Shown piece by piece: positions 8,265-18,800 of a DNA stretch of 64,000 nt (the stretch's first letter is position 1; each line of letters begins with the position of its first letter). A program made the position numbers and the translations under genes. The notes beneath the pieces are model-generated. The model was not told the DNA's origin and did no database searches. It saw nothing but the letters and a program-made list of their open reading frames with translations. Location: assembly GCA_030533445.1 (NCBI GenBank), contig CM060064.1, positions 5,906,379 to 5,970,378 of the forward strand. The letters are read 5' to 3'. The stretch comes from Cyprinodon diabolis. Taxonomy: Eukaryota > Chordata > Actinopteri > Cyprinodontiformes > Cyprinodontidae.

Positions 8265-10085
8265 ATGCGGGAACGGCTGGAAAGGATGACTGCATTGGCC
8301 CAAGCTCACAAAGAGGAAGCACAGAAACATCAGAAAAACTGGTATGACCAGTCAGCTCGCCACAGGTCCTTCAGGCCTGGCCAGAGAGTGCTGGTGCTCC
8401 TTCCAAGTGCTGACAGTAAGCTGCTGGCAAAATGGCAAGGCCCGTATGAAATCCAGAGCAGACTGGGACAAACAACCTACAAGATTGCCATTCCAGATCA
8501 GCCCCGCTCCACCAGAGTACTTCATGTGAACCTGCTTAAAGAATGGGTGGAGAGACCAAAGGCAGATGTTTTTCTTATTCAGGAGGATCTAGAGGAGGAG
8601 GAAGAGGATACTCAATATCTGCCAAAACCCTCACCTCAGTTTCTAGACCTGAATCACCTCTCTGAGGAAAAGCAAGCTCAGGTGAGAGATCTTTGTAAAC
8701 CAAACATGTTCCAGGGAAATCCTGGTAAAACAGAACTTGTCCAACATGACATTGTATTAAAAAATGGAGCTTCTGTGAGAAGACTGAGTTACAGAATACC
8801 TGAGCGCCTGTTGGTTTCCCTAAAAGAAGTCAACCTGATGCTGTCACTTGGAATTATTGAACCATCAAGGAGTGAGTGGTGCCACCCAGTGATTCTGGTG
8901 CCAAAGAAGGATGGCGGCATACGTTTCTGCATTGATTTCAGGTATCTGAATGGAATAACACATTTTGATTCATATCCAACTCCCCGCATTGATGGCATGG
9001 TTGAGCGGCTTGGGAAAGCCAGATATTTACCAACCATAGATCTCTGCAAGGGTTATTGTCAGGTACCCCTGACGGAACGTTCAAAAGAACTGACTGCTTT
9101 CCGGACCCCCTGGGGCCTGTTCCAGTTTAAAGTCATGCCATTCGGATTACATGGTGCCCCGGCAACATTCCAGAGATTGATGGATCAGGTACTGTCTGAC
9201 ATGTCTAATTTTGCTGTGGCCTATCTTGACGACATAGTCATTTTCAATTCTACCTGGGAAGACTACCTGAAACACCTGGAGAGGGTGTTGGAGCGCCTCC
9301 AATCTGCGGGGTTGACTATTAATCCAGCCAAGTGTGCAATTGCCAAGGCTGAAACTGAGTACCTTGGGTTCGTGATCGGAAATGGAGTGATAAAGCCTCA
9401 AATAAATAAAATTGCAGCTATAGAGTCTTGTCCTCTGCCTGAGACTAGAAAGCAGTTAAGATCCTTTTTGGGTATGGCAGGATTCTACCATCGTTTTATC
9501 CCTCATTTCTCAGCCAGGGCCGCTCTACTAACAGACCTCACTGGTTCCCGAAGCCCCCATAAGATCATCTGGACGGAGGAGGCAAAGACAGCTTTCCAGG
9601 ATCTGCGACAATCTCTCAGTAAGAGTCCAGTCCTGCACAGCCCTGATTTTGAAGGAAATTTTATTCTTCAGACTGATGCCTCTGAGAGAGGTTTGGGTGC
9701 CGTTCTGTTACAGGGACCACCTGGAGATCGCCATCCAGTGGCTTTTATTAGCCGCAAACTCTTTCCAAGGGAAGTGCGATATTCAACTATTGAAAAAGAG
9801 GCACTGGCCATCAAATGGGCCCTGGATTCCTTCCGGTACTACCTTCTTGGGAGGGAGTTCACCTTAGAAACTGACCACAAAGCTCTGCAATGGATGGAGA
9901 AGATGAAAGATACAAATGGAAGGATTACGCGCTGGTACCTTGCAATCCAGCCGTTTCGATTCACCATCCACCATATCCCTGGAAAGAACAACTGCATTGC
10001 GGATTGTCTCTCTCGCTGTCCCAGCAAGAGATTTGAAGAGGGGGAGTGTGTGATGGCTGCAACTACAGCCACCCAAATGTGGTAA
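8265..10085 (+). CDS. pol: Integrase C-terminus, reverse transcriptase and RNase H
   Basis: 606 residues. Residues 25-95 are the integrase C-terminal domain with the GPY motif (G59-P60-Y61). An acidic linker spans 105-117. RT covers about 165-345 with D259 in the first catalytic block and Y320-L321-D322-D323 in the second. RNase H covers about 455-585 with D471, E512, D537 and D580. The protein copies element RNA into DNA and degrades the RNA strand. No integrase follows RNase H, confirming the order IN-RT-RH. The ATG at 8265 is simply the first after the TAA at 8211; the native product would be part of a longer Pol. The frame ends 39 bases inside the 3' LTR, so the last codons double as U3 sequence. 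All RT and RNase H catalytic residues are intact. Confidence 0.93.
   Translation: MRERLERMTALAQAHKEEAQKHQKNWYDQSARHRSFRPGQRVLVLLPSADSKLLAKWQGPYEIQSRLGQTTYKIAIPDQPRSTRVLHVNLLKEWVERPKADVFLIQEDLEEEEEDTQYLPKPSPQFLDLNHLSEEKQAQVRDLCKPNMFQGNPGKTELVQHDIVLKNGASVRRLSYRIPERLLVSLKEVNLMLSLGIIEPSRSEWCHPVILVPKKDGGIRFCIDFRYLNGITHFDSYPTPRIDGMVERLGKARYLPTIDLCKGYCQVPLTERSKELTAFRTPWGLFQFKVMPFGLHGAPATFQRLMDQVLSDMSNFAVAYLDDIVIFNSTWEDYLKHLERVLERLQSAGLTINPAKCAIAKAETEYLGFVIGNGVIKPQINKIAAIESCPLPETRKQLRSFLGMAGFYHRFIPHFSARAALLTDLTGSRSPHKIIWTEEAKTAFQDLRQSLSKSPVLHSPDFEGNFILQTDASERGLGAVLLQGPPGDRHPVAFISRKLFPREVRYSTIEKEALAIKWALDSFRYYLLGREFTLETDHKALQWMEKMKDTNGRITRWYLAIQPFRFTIHHIPGKNNCIADCLSRCPSKRFEEGECVMAATTATQMW
10035..10046 (+). 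promoter_or_regulatory. Polypurine tract
   Basis: 'gaagagggggag' abuts the 3' LTR. It resists RNase H and would prime plus-strand DNA synthesis. It also lies inside the coding frame for the Pol C-terminus and fixes the LTR start at 10047. Confidence 0.85.
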
Positions 10086-10675
10086 CATTCAATCACAACA
10101 CACACCAAGTCTCATTTCATTTATATTGGGATTCCTTTACATTTAGGATTTAATTTACAGAATTTTTGTAAGTCATAACACTGTATTCCTGAATAAGTGC
10201 ACACATTTTAGTTTACACTGTTATGTTCTGCTTGATTTAATCTTTGTTTGTTTTTTTGAGTCACCTCAGTGCTGGCTGCTCCAGTCCTTCAGGAGAACAG
10301 AGGTGGAGAAGGGGTGGAGCCAGCCCATTGAAGCTGCAAATTGGTTTACACCACTTCTCATCAGCAAGAGGGGGGGGAATGGGATTTTCCTCTGTTAATT
10401 TCAGTTAGGTTTTTGGGCGTTTTCCCCCTTTGTATCTTCTATGTGGCCTGATCAGCCAGTATTTAAGTTTTCCCTTTGTCTCATGTAGCAGGTCTGTTTG
10501 TTTCAGTAGGTCTTTTGTTAGCCTTAGTTAAATTCTGTTACTTTGACCTCTTTTATGGGCCCAACTTTGTAATTTGTTTTTTGTTGACCCAAGTTCTTTG
10601 TTTTGGGTTCAATAAAAAGAAGACTTTTTGGATCTAAACCTGTGCCTGAATTTCCTTTGACTGCTCAGACCATCA
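10047..10675 (+). repeat. 3' LTR of the Gmr1-type element
   Basis: 629 bases, starting TGTGTGATGG and ending ACCATCA. It lacks the 8-base 'agcaagtc' present in the 5' LTR and has a longer G-run. It holds the TATA-like box (10460-10467) and AATAAA (10611-10616). Confidence 0.93.
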
Positions 10676-11096
10676 GAGTGTAAGGTCATTGGCTGCTGTT
10701 CACTGCTCAAGAAACGATAAATGCCAAGCAATGAATGTGCTGAATTTGGCCGACATCAACAAAATTCCTTGGGCTTTCCAAAGAACAGCACTCTATCATT
10801 TTGTGACATTATGAGGAAAGCGTAGCATAAAGGTCAACTGAAAATTTTTATCCACCCATGTACACTGAGTGTCACAATGGACAGAGAGTGAGCTATTACA
10901 AAAAACGAAAATTTCAGACGGTAAACAAAACAAAGGATATACTGTAAAGCAGGATTGTCCAACTTAAAGCTTGCAGGTTAAAGCCTCCTTTAGTGACTAG
11001 AAAATAAATGTAGCATCAGGCAAGTCGAAAAGTTTAATCAAACTCCTAAGGGGCACACAGATATCACCAAATTAGTGGAAAAAAAACAGTTTGTGG
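10676..11096. other. Unassigned flank of the retrotransposon
   Basis: AT-rich sequence with no recognised gene or repeat. Its first bases do not match the bases before the 5' LTR. Confidence 0.45.
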
Positions 11097-11302
11097 AACC
11101 GCGGCAGACCAAACCAGATGAAAGTGCGCATTCAGCGTCTGCTCTGCCGATAATGCAAGCGTAGAAGAAGAAATGTGCTGTTTACCTGTGCAAAGAAAGA
11201 AACAACGAAAGAAAAATGTCTGAGGACTTCAGTGTTGAGAAAGAGCATGAGTTCTTTGCCGAGCTGAATGCGCACTTTCATCTGGTTTGGTCTGCCGCGG
11301 TT
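11097..11302. repeat. 206-bp foldback with 40-bp perfect inverted repeats
   Basis: Bases 11097-11136 are an exact reverse complement of 11263-11302, with a 126-base unpaired centre. The arms are GC-rich (starting 'aaccgcggcagacc') in an AT-rich neighbourhood. No target duplication is evident at the arm ends and no protein is encoded. It could be a foldback-type miniature element or the internal part of a larger non-autonomous DNA transposon continuing to about 11655. Confidence 0.85.
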
Positions 11303-11660
11303 TCCTTAGACTCGTGAACGGGCTTTTAGGAAATCCTATACACTACTGTTTATGCTCTAAAAACATTCTAAATGACTTCGTTTCCAGTAAATTATGGACG
11401 CTACCCACTCAGGACACTTGAAATACATTGGACGAGCAGTATGGAGGAATATTGACACGTTTTTTGTGGACTTTTATGGACCTTTCTGCCTCGGGCGCCA
11501 TAGACTTCCATTATTTGAATGTCAGCAGACAGCAAGAAGCCTCCCAGATCTCCAGATGCATTTGAGATATCATAAAAGTACTCCAGAGTGTTGTTCAGCA
11601 TGGGGGTGAGTAGAAAATGAAGGCTAATCATGTTTTGGGAGTACTATTCCTTTAACAAAT
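11303..11660. repeat. Unclassified dispersed repeat, probable DNA-transposon derivative
   Basis: The stretch with 'cctcgggcgccatagac' and 'gcatgggggtgagtag', ending 'actattcctttaac', resembles the end of non-autonomous DNA elements that I recognise as common in fish. I could not find a matching left terminus, so the class is unproven. The 71-codon plus-strand open frame here is not recognised as protein. Confidence 0.4.
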
Positions 11661-11718
11661 TATAGAAACTAGCCAAAAAGGAGCAACAGTGGCTAGACGG
11701 TTTCTAGGTTGGTTTAAT

Positions 11719-12575
11719 CAATGTTGTGCCAGTTAATAGTTAATAAGAACTAGCTCAAAGTTCAGTTCACACAGATTAAAAAAAAAAACTAGCTCACGTT
11801 CAAAGCTCACGATTTGAAAAATTAACTAAGTTCACAAACCTATAAATGAACTAGTTCAAGTTCATTTGAGAAATTAAGCCACAATTGTACACAATAGAAC
11901 CTAATTTTTCCCCTTTAAATGTTTGATCATAATTTATAGAAAGAGTTGGAAAATACTTGATGCAGTCAAGGTATATTTTATGTGCAGTGAATCTTTTATT
12001 TAGCCATATTGCACAGAACTTCAGAAACATGCAGGAACATTCAGGTTCTGCTGAAAAGATCTGTATCAAAAATTATTTCTTACGTTCTTCATTCAGTAGC
12101 AAATATTTTGCAAGGGAGCTCGGATGCTTTTACTCGATGTGTTGCTTTTAATTTGAAGTGGACTTAGGTGACTTACTGACTTGTTTGTTTAAAGGCACAG
12201 TCTATAGAAAAACATGAGTTATTTTCTGTTTAAATCTATGTTTGTTAGTTCATAAAACTCTGCAAAGTGTTCTGCAAAACTGGCATCACAAATACCAGTA
12301 GATGAATCTGAATGGTGCAGACAAGTACTAGCAGTAGACATGTGGGTCTGTCATGCTGTTTCCCTTAATTAGTGCTGTAAAACCTGACATTATGCTAAGA
12401 AAAGTGTCGTTATCAATTGAACGCAAACGTGAGCTGTGTGTCGCTCATTATTTTAAGTGAATGTCGCTCTCGTTCACGTTCATGACCTTAAATCTGATCT
12501 GTTCAGTTCACCATTCACTTAAAATATGAACATATTCAGTGAATTATTCGTTTAATGCGTTCATCCACAACTCTG
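11719..12575 (+). mobile_element. Non-autonomous hAT-type element
   Basis: The left end reads CAATGTTGTG and the right end, reverse-complemented, reads CAGAGTTGTG, both of the hAT CAG-type. The flanks form an 8-base target duplication with one mismatch: 'ggtttaat' (11711-11718) and 'ggtataat' (12576-12583). The interior repeats 'gttca'/'tgaac' words in subterminal positions. No transposase is encoded, so movement would need an enzyme in trans. Confidence 0.75.
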
Positions 12576-12617
12576 GGTATAATTGCTTGTACTTAGAGAA
12601 GTTCTCCAAACATAAAT

Positions 12618-12684
12618 GCAGCAGAACCAGGCTCAGTGTGAGCGGCCATTTTGCCAAGGCCCACTGGGGATCAAGGAGACAGTA
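12618..12684 (-). mobile_element. Short L2 LINE 3'-tail fragment
   Basis: 'cagcagaaccaggctcagtg' followed by 'gagcggccat' matches the minus-strand L2 tail near 53.5 kb. Only this core is recognisable. Confidence 0.65.
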
Positions 12685-15202
12685 ACCAAGAGTACCCAAG
12701 AGTCAAAATTGTTTGGAATACTTTAATCTGTTATCTGCTTCCCTTGATTTGAATGGGATGTTAAGTTGTTGATTTGGGTCTAGCTCTATCTACAGAGCCT
12801 TGTCATTTGTGTAATTGTTGGCTAGCAAGATGGATAATCAGCTCTCTAACTTTCAGTGGGTTAAAACTGATGTATTTGCTGAGGGTATTTTTTATCTACA
12901 TAACAGTTAATATATTAGCCATTTGAAAGATAAAAAGTTAAAGGCTGTAATATCGCTTTTTAAGCCTTCGAAGCTCAAGCATAGGATTATATATATATTG
13001 TTAAATATTGTATTTGGTACTGCAGAGTACGATAAATTAAACATTAGTTATTATACACTTATTAAACATTAGTTGTTCTCGTCCAACCAAGCAGAAACAC
13101 ACTTGTCTTCCATGCAGCCCTGCCTCTTCCCACGTTCTGTGGCCCATTTCATGGTGTACCACAGCACTTCTTTATTTGGCTCCTCTCTAAAAAGGTTAAA
13201 CAAGGACAGAGACCGCTAGGAGTTGAAAAGCATATATTTAAGACTTAGAGAATAGCTTAAAAGAACAGTTGCTGTCAGTCTGCATATTAATTAAAAGAAC
13301 CACTTGGACTCAACGTTGAGCAGGATTGTTTTCTGCCTAAAACCTTCCTTGCTGATCTCGGAGTGAAGAAAGTGAGCGTGTTTACTTGGCAGGTGTGGTG
13401 TAGACAAAGTCGGTGCTTCCTGGTAATTACATTCTTATGTAAAAGAAAAAAGGTAACTTTTTTTCCAGGATAGAGAGGGGCTGCATGAGGGACCTCTTTG
13501 GAAGTGGTTTCAGTAAATGAGTAACATCGACATATTTCAAAGCTTAAAAATGGGATTTTGCATGATACAGGCCCTTTAAATACTGAAAGCTGAAGCTTTT
13601 CATATAGAAAAGCAAGTCAACTTAACACTAAAAGGATACAAAAATGCTAAAACAATCAAACAAAATACGTCTAAAAAAATTGCCTTTGTATTTAGCAGCA
13701 TCTGTCTGTAGTCAGCCTAATATATTCCACAGCATAAAAATGACTGCTAAATATGTACATCAGATATTTATGTGGAAAACCTGAACAATAGTAATAGTGA
13801 AACAGGGCCAGTGTCTAATTATGTCTGCTGTATGATAACATCTTTCTCATCTTTTGCCATGTGTTGCCCATGCATTCTCAGTGCCTATTTCATGGCACAT
13901 TAATTTAAAGCCTTTTAGGGAAATGCAACATTGGCATATATCCATAACTCATTTCTGAGGGCAACATTTTAACATTTCATGCACTGAAAATCACTTGTGT
14001 CGAACTAACCTTTGTCCAGACGTTGTGGTGGCTGTCTTGATATCTTTTTAATAATTTGGCTGAAAAACAAATAATGCTCTGGAGTTTTATTAATTTTTTT
14101 TTATCAGAGAAAACAAATACCCTGCCAGAGAAAAAATTACTTTGTTTTGAGTGTTGACATCTTTAATCACTGTTTAGAAAAGCAGATTATGACTTTTGTT
14201 ACCTCTGCTTAACAGTACCCTTAAAACCTGGATTTCATAATATCAGACAAAAACAGTTTTTTTTGTGATTTTAGGGAGCAAATCAGTGATCAAAATAAAC
14301 AAATTAAAGCAAATTCTATTGAACATAAATTCAGAAAATTTACACTCAGACAAAGCCTGGTTATCAGTGCACTATGCAATATGTTGTTTTTTTCTGCATT
14401 CTCAGCACAAAATTAAAACGCATCACATGATCTTATATATTCATTCTTTTACTTTGAGTCCTTTTATGCAAATACATGATTAATGATAAGAAAGAAATAG
14501 AAAATATAGAGGGAATAACATTGCTGAGCTAAATCCTTAATTCCTCCCAAAGCATTTTTAAAAGACCCAAATTATTGAAAATATAGGATATCTTCTTATA
14601 ACAATTTGTGGGTATGAAATGGCTTTAGTTTAGGTGTAGTAACTCAGATTCAAAGTTTTTGTCAATTTATTAGCGTTATTTATTAAGTTTTCAAAGTTTA
14701 AATAACTTTGAAAACTTATTTTTCAAAGGTTAAATAACTTTCTTCTTTGGATTTCATTGGCTTGATTGTTTTTATTGAAAAAAATCTCGAAGCCATTCAA
14801 AAGACACAAAAAATGTACCAGATTTACATTTTCAAATCAAATCAGTGCTGCATCAATTCACAAAACATATAGGCCTAATCTCATGGCACTTATAGATACA
14901 ATTCAATTAGATCATACAGTCAGATCGGTGAAAAAGTTTTCCTACAGATGTGTCTCCTGATTACTATCCGCCAAAACCCACTGCTATTGTCACCTACACA
15001 TATATTGTAGTATGGACTAAATTTGCTTCCATAGCAGTTGAAAGCAAAGGACTTGTTTTGTAAAGGAAATAAAAAAAAACAAGTTTGTAAACTGAAATAA
15101 AACTAACGCAAATCAGAAATGCAACTTTGAAAAGGGTTTTAATTTAAAAGAAAGTGTAGACAGTAACTTTGTGGCAGAGATTGGGGCGGAATTTTTTTGT
15201 TG
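12685..15202. other. Long AT-rich interval without recognised genes
   Basis: No domain-bearing open frame, RNA gene or clear repeat is seen. Near 13560-13577 the words 'catgatacaggccctttaaa' look like the end of a non-autonomous DNA element, but no partner terminus is convincing. Confidence 0.45.
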
Positions 15203-15982
15203 TGTCATGATTTTACAAAAGTTCAGACCTAAAATGCAGAAGACCAAACAGGGAGACCAGGAAAAAGGTTTAACAGGTTTTATTGTTTAGAGAGAAGTGT
15301 TGCTCTGAACACTGCTCAACCTGAACTGAAAAGGGAGGAGAAGACACAGCGGTTAGTTCAGGCTCAATGGGGAATTTGACTCGTGAACTTGGAGAAGAGG
15401 ATTTGGTTGTTGACTCACGTTTCCAGAGAAGTTGTTGAATCCTTGACTCCAGTCTGTATGCTGTAGTTCCAGTGTTTGTCTGATTCGGTGGAGGGCGGAA
15501 CAGGGTTTACCCAAAATGCGGTTGTTAATAGGTGAACGGAGAAAACTGACTGCCACTCAGATTTCCTGCAGTACTTGAACGGGTCGTGTTGGAGATTAAT
15601 CCCTTTCTCAATGCGAAGCTCAAACGATCTCTTGGGGAAAGTAGATCCAAACCTCCTGTTTGAACCCCAGCTCAGTTTGTAGCTCAGTTGATCCTTCCAG
15701 GGAGAGAAGGTCCGAAAAATCCAGTTAGCAGGATGACTTCCTGCCGAGAGGCAAAAGACAAACAATGTAAAAACTCAGGTTGACAAGAACTCAGTTTGGC
15801 TCAGCTAAACTCAGCTTGGCTAGAGTACCCAAAACTGGCAAGCACTTAGTGTCGAGGTAGTGGCAGTCAGCAGCTTCAGAACACTCGTTACCATCAGAAG
15901 GTGTGTGAGGAGGCAGACCAGAACCAGGCGCCTCCTGGTGGAGGAGGGAGACAAACACAGAAAACACTCAGGAGTCCTGACA
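15203..15982 (-). repeat. Solo LTR, family A, copy 1
   Basis: On the minus strand it runs from TGTCAGGACTCC to ATCATGACA, with an internal poly(A) signal ahead of 'acctgttaaacc'. It is related to the copies at 32184-33053 and 62911-63779 along its length. It is shorter (780 bp) than the other two and shows no target duplication ('tgttg' left, 'tgatc' right). No internal retroelement genes flank it. Open frames within it are not conserved between copies. Confidence 0.75.
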
Positions 15983-17420
15983 TGATCCCTTCAGATTTTC
16001 CACCAGAGAGGTTGCTCCTGGGCTGGACGCATTAGAATGCAGGTGCATTCTCCAACGAGGTACAGATACTATAAGTCACTGATTACTTTTTAGATACTTT
16101 TACCAAAATAAACATTTAGGACAAGGCATTACAAAATGAAGGTGGGCAATATACTATTGTGAGGAGCTGAATCACAAAAATATAAGAATATAGAAGAATG
16201 AAACAAAAAAACCTTAACATGACATGCCATTTCTGTCTGGCAACTACGTAAAGGATACATTGTTTTTTTTCTCCATTATATATACTTATATACAAATGTG
16301 AGTGTCAAGGTTTTATGAACTAACTACATCATTCAAGGTTTTTTTTTTACCTCGCCAGTTGGTTGATCGTGGATGTTTTTGACCACGTCAATCTGAGGGA
16401 GGATGAATTTGAAGGTGTGAGTCACTAACCTGGTGTGAGAAAGGGGCTTCTCCACCCCCAGCTCATGTCAGGACTGGCCCTCACCAATAAAGGTCAAAGA
16501 AGACGGAAACTAGGCAACTGAAAATATCGTGAAGACGGGTGCGTATTTATTTACAGTGCGGAAGTGAGCATACAAAAATATGAGAAACAAAAAAAAAAAA
16601 CTGAATAAACGCAAAAGAAAACCGGCCTCAATCAGGCAACACAAAATATAAACTATAACCAAGACTTTAAATACAAACTTCCTTGCACTTACTTTTCCCT
16701 TAAACAGAGCCTCACAGCAAGCGTGTGTTCAGCTCACCCTCTCTCACTAGAATGAAAAAGCCCTGCCCTTTTAAAAGGCTTACAATCTCCAACTGACATC
16801 TAATTGGCTCAGAAATCAACCAATAGGAAAATAATGTTACAAAAAGTATTAAAACACACTTTTAAATCCCCATACAAAATATCATAATATTCCCAAACCA
16901 ACGATATAAATACTAGAAATGACACAGACAATATTTACACTCATACATGTTTGCAATCCAGCAATACAATAATATTTTCCCCAAAACATTCAACTTCCGG
17001 GTGCCAAAAGCTCTCTCCACTGCCAGATCAGTGTATAAGAACTTTGGTTCCGAGAGGCTCTGGTTTCCTCCCGGACCTGATTGTTGACGCACCAGAATGT
17101 GAGTAGAGCGGAATGTTTGAATGTAACGTGGGGGTTATTGCAATGCGTGTGGATTACGTTGTCGAGACAACGGGTACCGCGCTGCTCGCTAAGATGGTGA
17201 GTAACTGAATGTTCGGACCGAATGTACATACTATTTTGCATGTGTGTGTCATCTCGCGCTAGCCGCGGTAAAGAGGAAACTTGTAATGAGCAAATGTTTG
17301 GCAGGCTACAGGTGCTACGTGCGCATGCGCATGTGTGTGTGTGAATGAGAGTGTCTGTGAGTGTCGGCGAGTTCTGTGAGTGTAGGCGAGTGTAGGTAGT
17401 GGCGTTTCTGTGAAAAATGT
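15983..17420. other. Unclassified DNA with TG-rich stretch
   Basis: No gene is supported. The end of the interval (about 17320-17400) is rich in 'gtgtgt'/'gagtgt' words. The part at 16990-17280 has more CpG than its surroundings. Some of this may be degraded LTR or DNA-transposon sequence, but no termini are visible. Confidence 0.35.
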
Positions 17421-18539
17421 AGTTATGATGTAATTACCATCCCTGGTCATTTTTCACACCTGGTTTTATAGATTAGTCTGTGCGCAGAGACCGATTTAGG
17501 ACCCAGCCAATGGGCTGCCAAGATACGGCGTCCACAGCCCAATATCCCAGATATTGTAGTCTCAGAAGACCGAGAACAACCACGAGACCAGATCCAGTCA
17601 GATGAATGAAGGTAGGATAATCCACAGGCCGAAGCCAAAGCCGGTGTTAAGGAAGTGCTCAGGATTAAGAACCAGAAGATCAGAAATATAAAGAGGTTCC
17701 CAAGTAAAATCTAGGTCAGAGACATGAAACAGCTTCCACTTCAGCAAACAGGCAGAATCCAGCAGAAGTCCAAATGCAGGTCAGGCAAACAAATCAGATG
17801 GGAACAGATGGGCTCAGTGGTTGAGAGGCAGAAGAGGTAATCAAAAACAACAGGGTAACGCCAAAAAACCTCTCACCTCTGGCTCTAAAGTAATCTGGCA
17901 CTGTTGTCTGATCAGAGAGCTTGTTAAATAGAAGCAGGAGCAGGTGGATCAGATGAACAGTAGTGAGAAAACAGGCGGAGTTAGGCAGGTGAATGAAATT
18001 AGTAATTACGTCAGTCATCAGCTGACAAAGACCTTTTAGTTTTCAACACAGATTTGTGATTTGATGACAACAGGACATCAATTTCCTGATGACTATTAAG
18101 AAGCAAAGGTGTTTAGTAGCTAAGCATTTTCTTTGCTACATACTTATACACATTTTTGAGAATCTGTGCTCTACTGACTACTTTATGACTATTTTCATTC
18201 CAGATTTAAAATTTGTACCTTTATTTCCTTAAAAATTCGAGGCATTGTTCCTTATGAAATTAAATATAACACGAATTTATCATGAAAGGATTTGTTTATT
18301 TGAAAAAGAGAAGAACTGTGCTGTTTGACCTGGTCTACAAACCTTACTGGTTGGCTAAAACAATGCACCACATTGTTGTTTGACCATTTTTTCTGAGTAT
18401 ACCTCTTTAAGATCAGAAATGTTCACCATTGTTAATTTTCTCTAGTCATGTTTCAAGTTATAGCTACATTGCATTGCAACTAAATATTGTCTTACAAGCT
18501 AATAAACCCACGTTACGACTTAAGTGTTTCGTTTTCTGA
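17421..18539. other. Unclassified repeat-like DNA
   Basis: 17450-18020 has the even, purine-rich composition of fish interspersed repeats, but I cannot assign a class or ends. Open frames on the minus strand carry no motif. Confidence 0.3.
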
Positions 18540-18800
18540 GGTAGGGCTTATAGTTGTGGATGCAGGAGTTTGCCCTGCAACCAAAGGGTTCTTGACTCTG
18601 ACCTTCAATGTTCTTGGCCCTCTGGTCCTTAGACAAGACACTTTACCCACATTGCCTACTATTGGTGATCAGAGGGCCTGTTGGCACCTGTGTAAGGCAG
18701 CCTTACACACCATCAGAGTGTGTAAGAGTGTGTTTGAATGACTGAATGCAGTATAAAGCGCTTTGGTCAAGTCTTCTGACTTGAAAAAGGGCTATTTGAT
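18540..18800 (+). mobile_element. tRNA-related SINE, left part
   Basis: Contains the body words 'gtgtaagagtgtgtttgaat' and 'tataaagcgctttgg' that precede the tail 'gggctattt..' in a common fish SINE. The copy stops at the helicase-exon element and resumes at 19346-19377 ('tacaggccatttaccatttt'), so it predates that insertion. Confidence 0.65.

Larger units (their letters stand above)
4961..10675 (+). mobile_element. Gmr1-type Ty3/gypsy LTR retrotransposon (integrase before RT)
   Basis: A 5.7-kb element with two LTRs, PBS, Gag-protease, integrase, RT-RNase H and PPT, all on the plus strand. The RT, RNase H and integrase are gypsy-like, but integrase precedes RT as in Ty1/copia elements. That order is the hallmark of the Gmr1 group, first known from cod. 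LTRs are about 98.4% identical by hand alignment, so the insertion is fairly young. Three coding lesions are visible: TGA at 7252, a frameshift near 8045-8070 and TAA at 8211. The flanks ('ttgtc' before, 'gagtg' after) do not show a target-site duplication. Confidence 0.93.

Noticed and set aside
5585..10108. Minus-strand and off-frame open frames across the retrotransposon
   Set aside because: They overlap strong plus-strand Gag/Pol domains and have no motifs of their own.
12191..13577. Pair of TTTAAA-bordered ends as one TTAA-type element
   Set aside because: The left end lies inside the hAT element at 11719-12575 and the terminal match is too weak.
15415..15765. 116-codon minus-strand frame
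   Set aside because: It lies within solo LTR copy 1 and is not conserved in the other copies.
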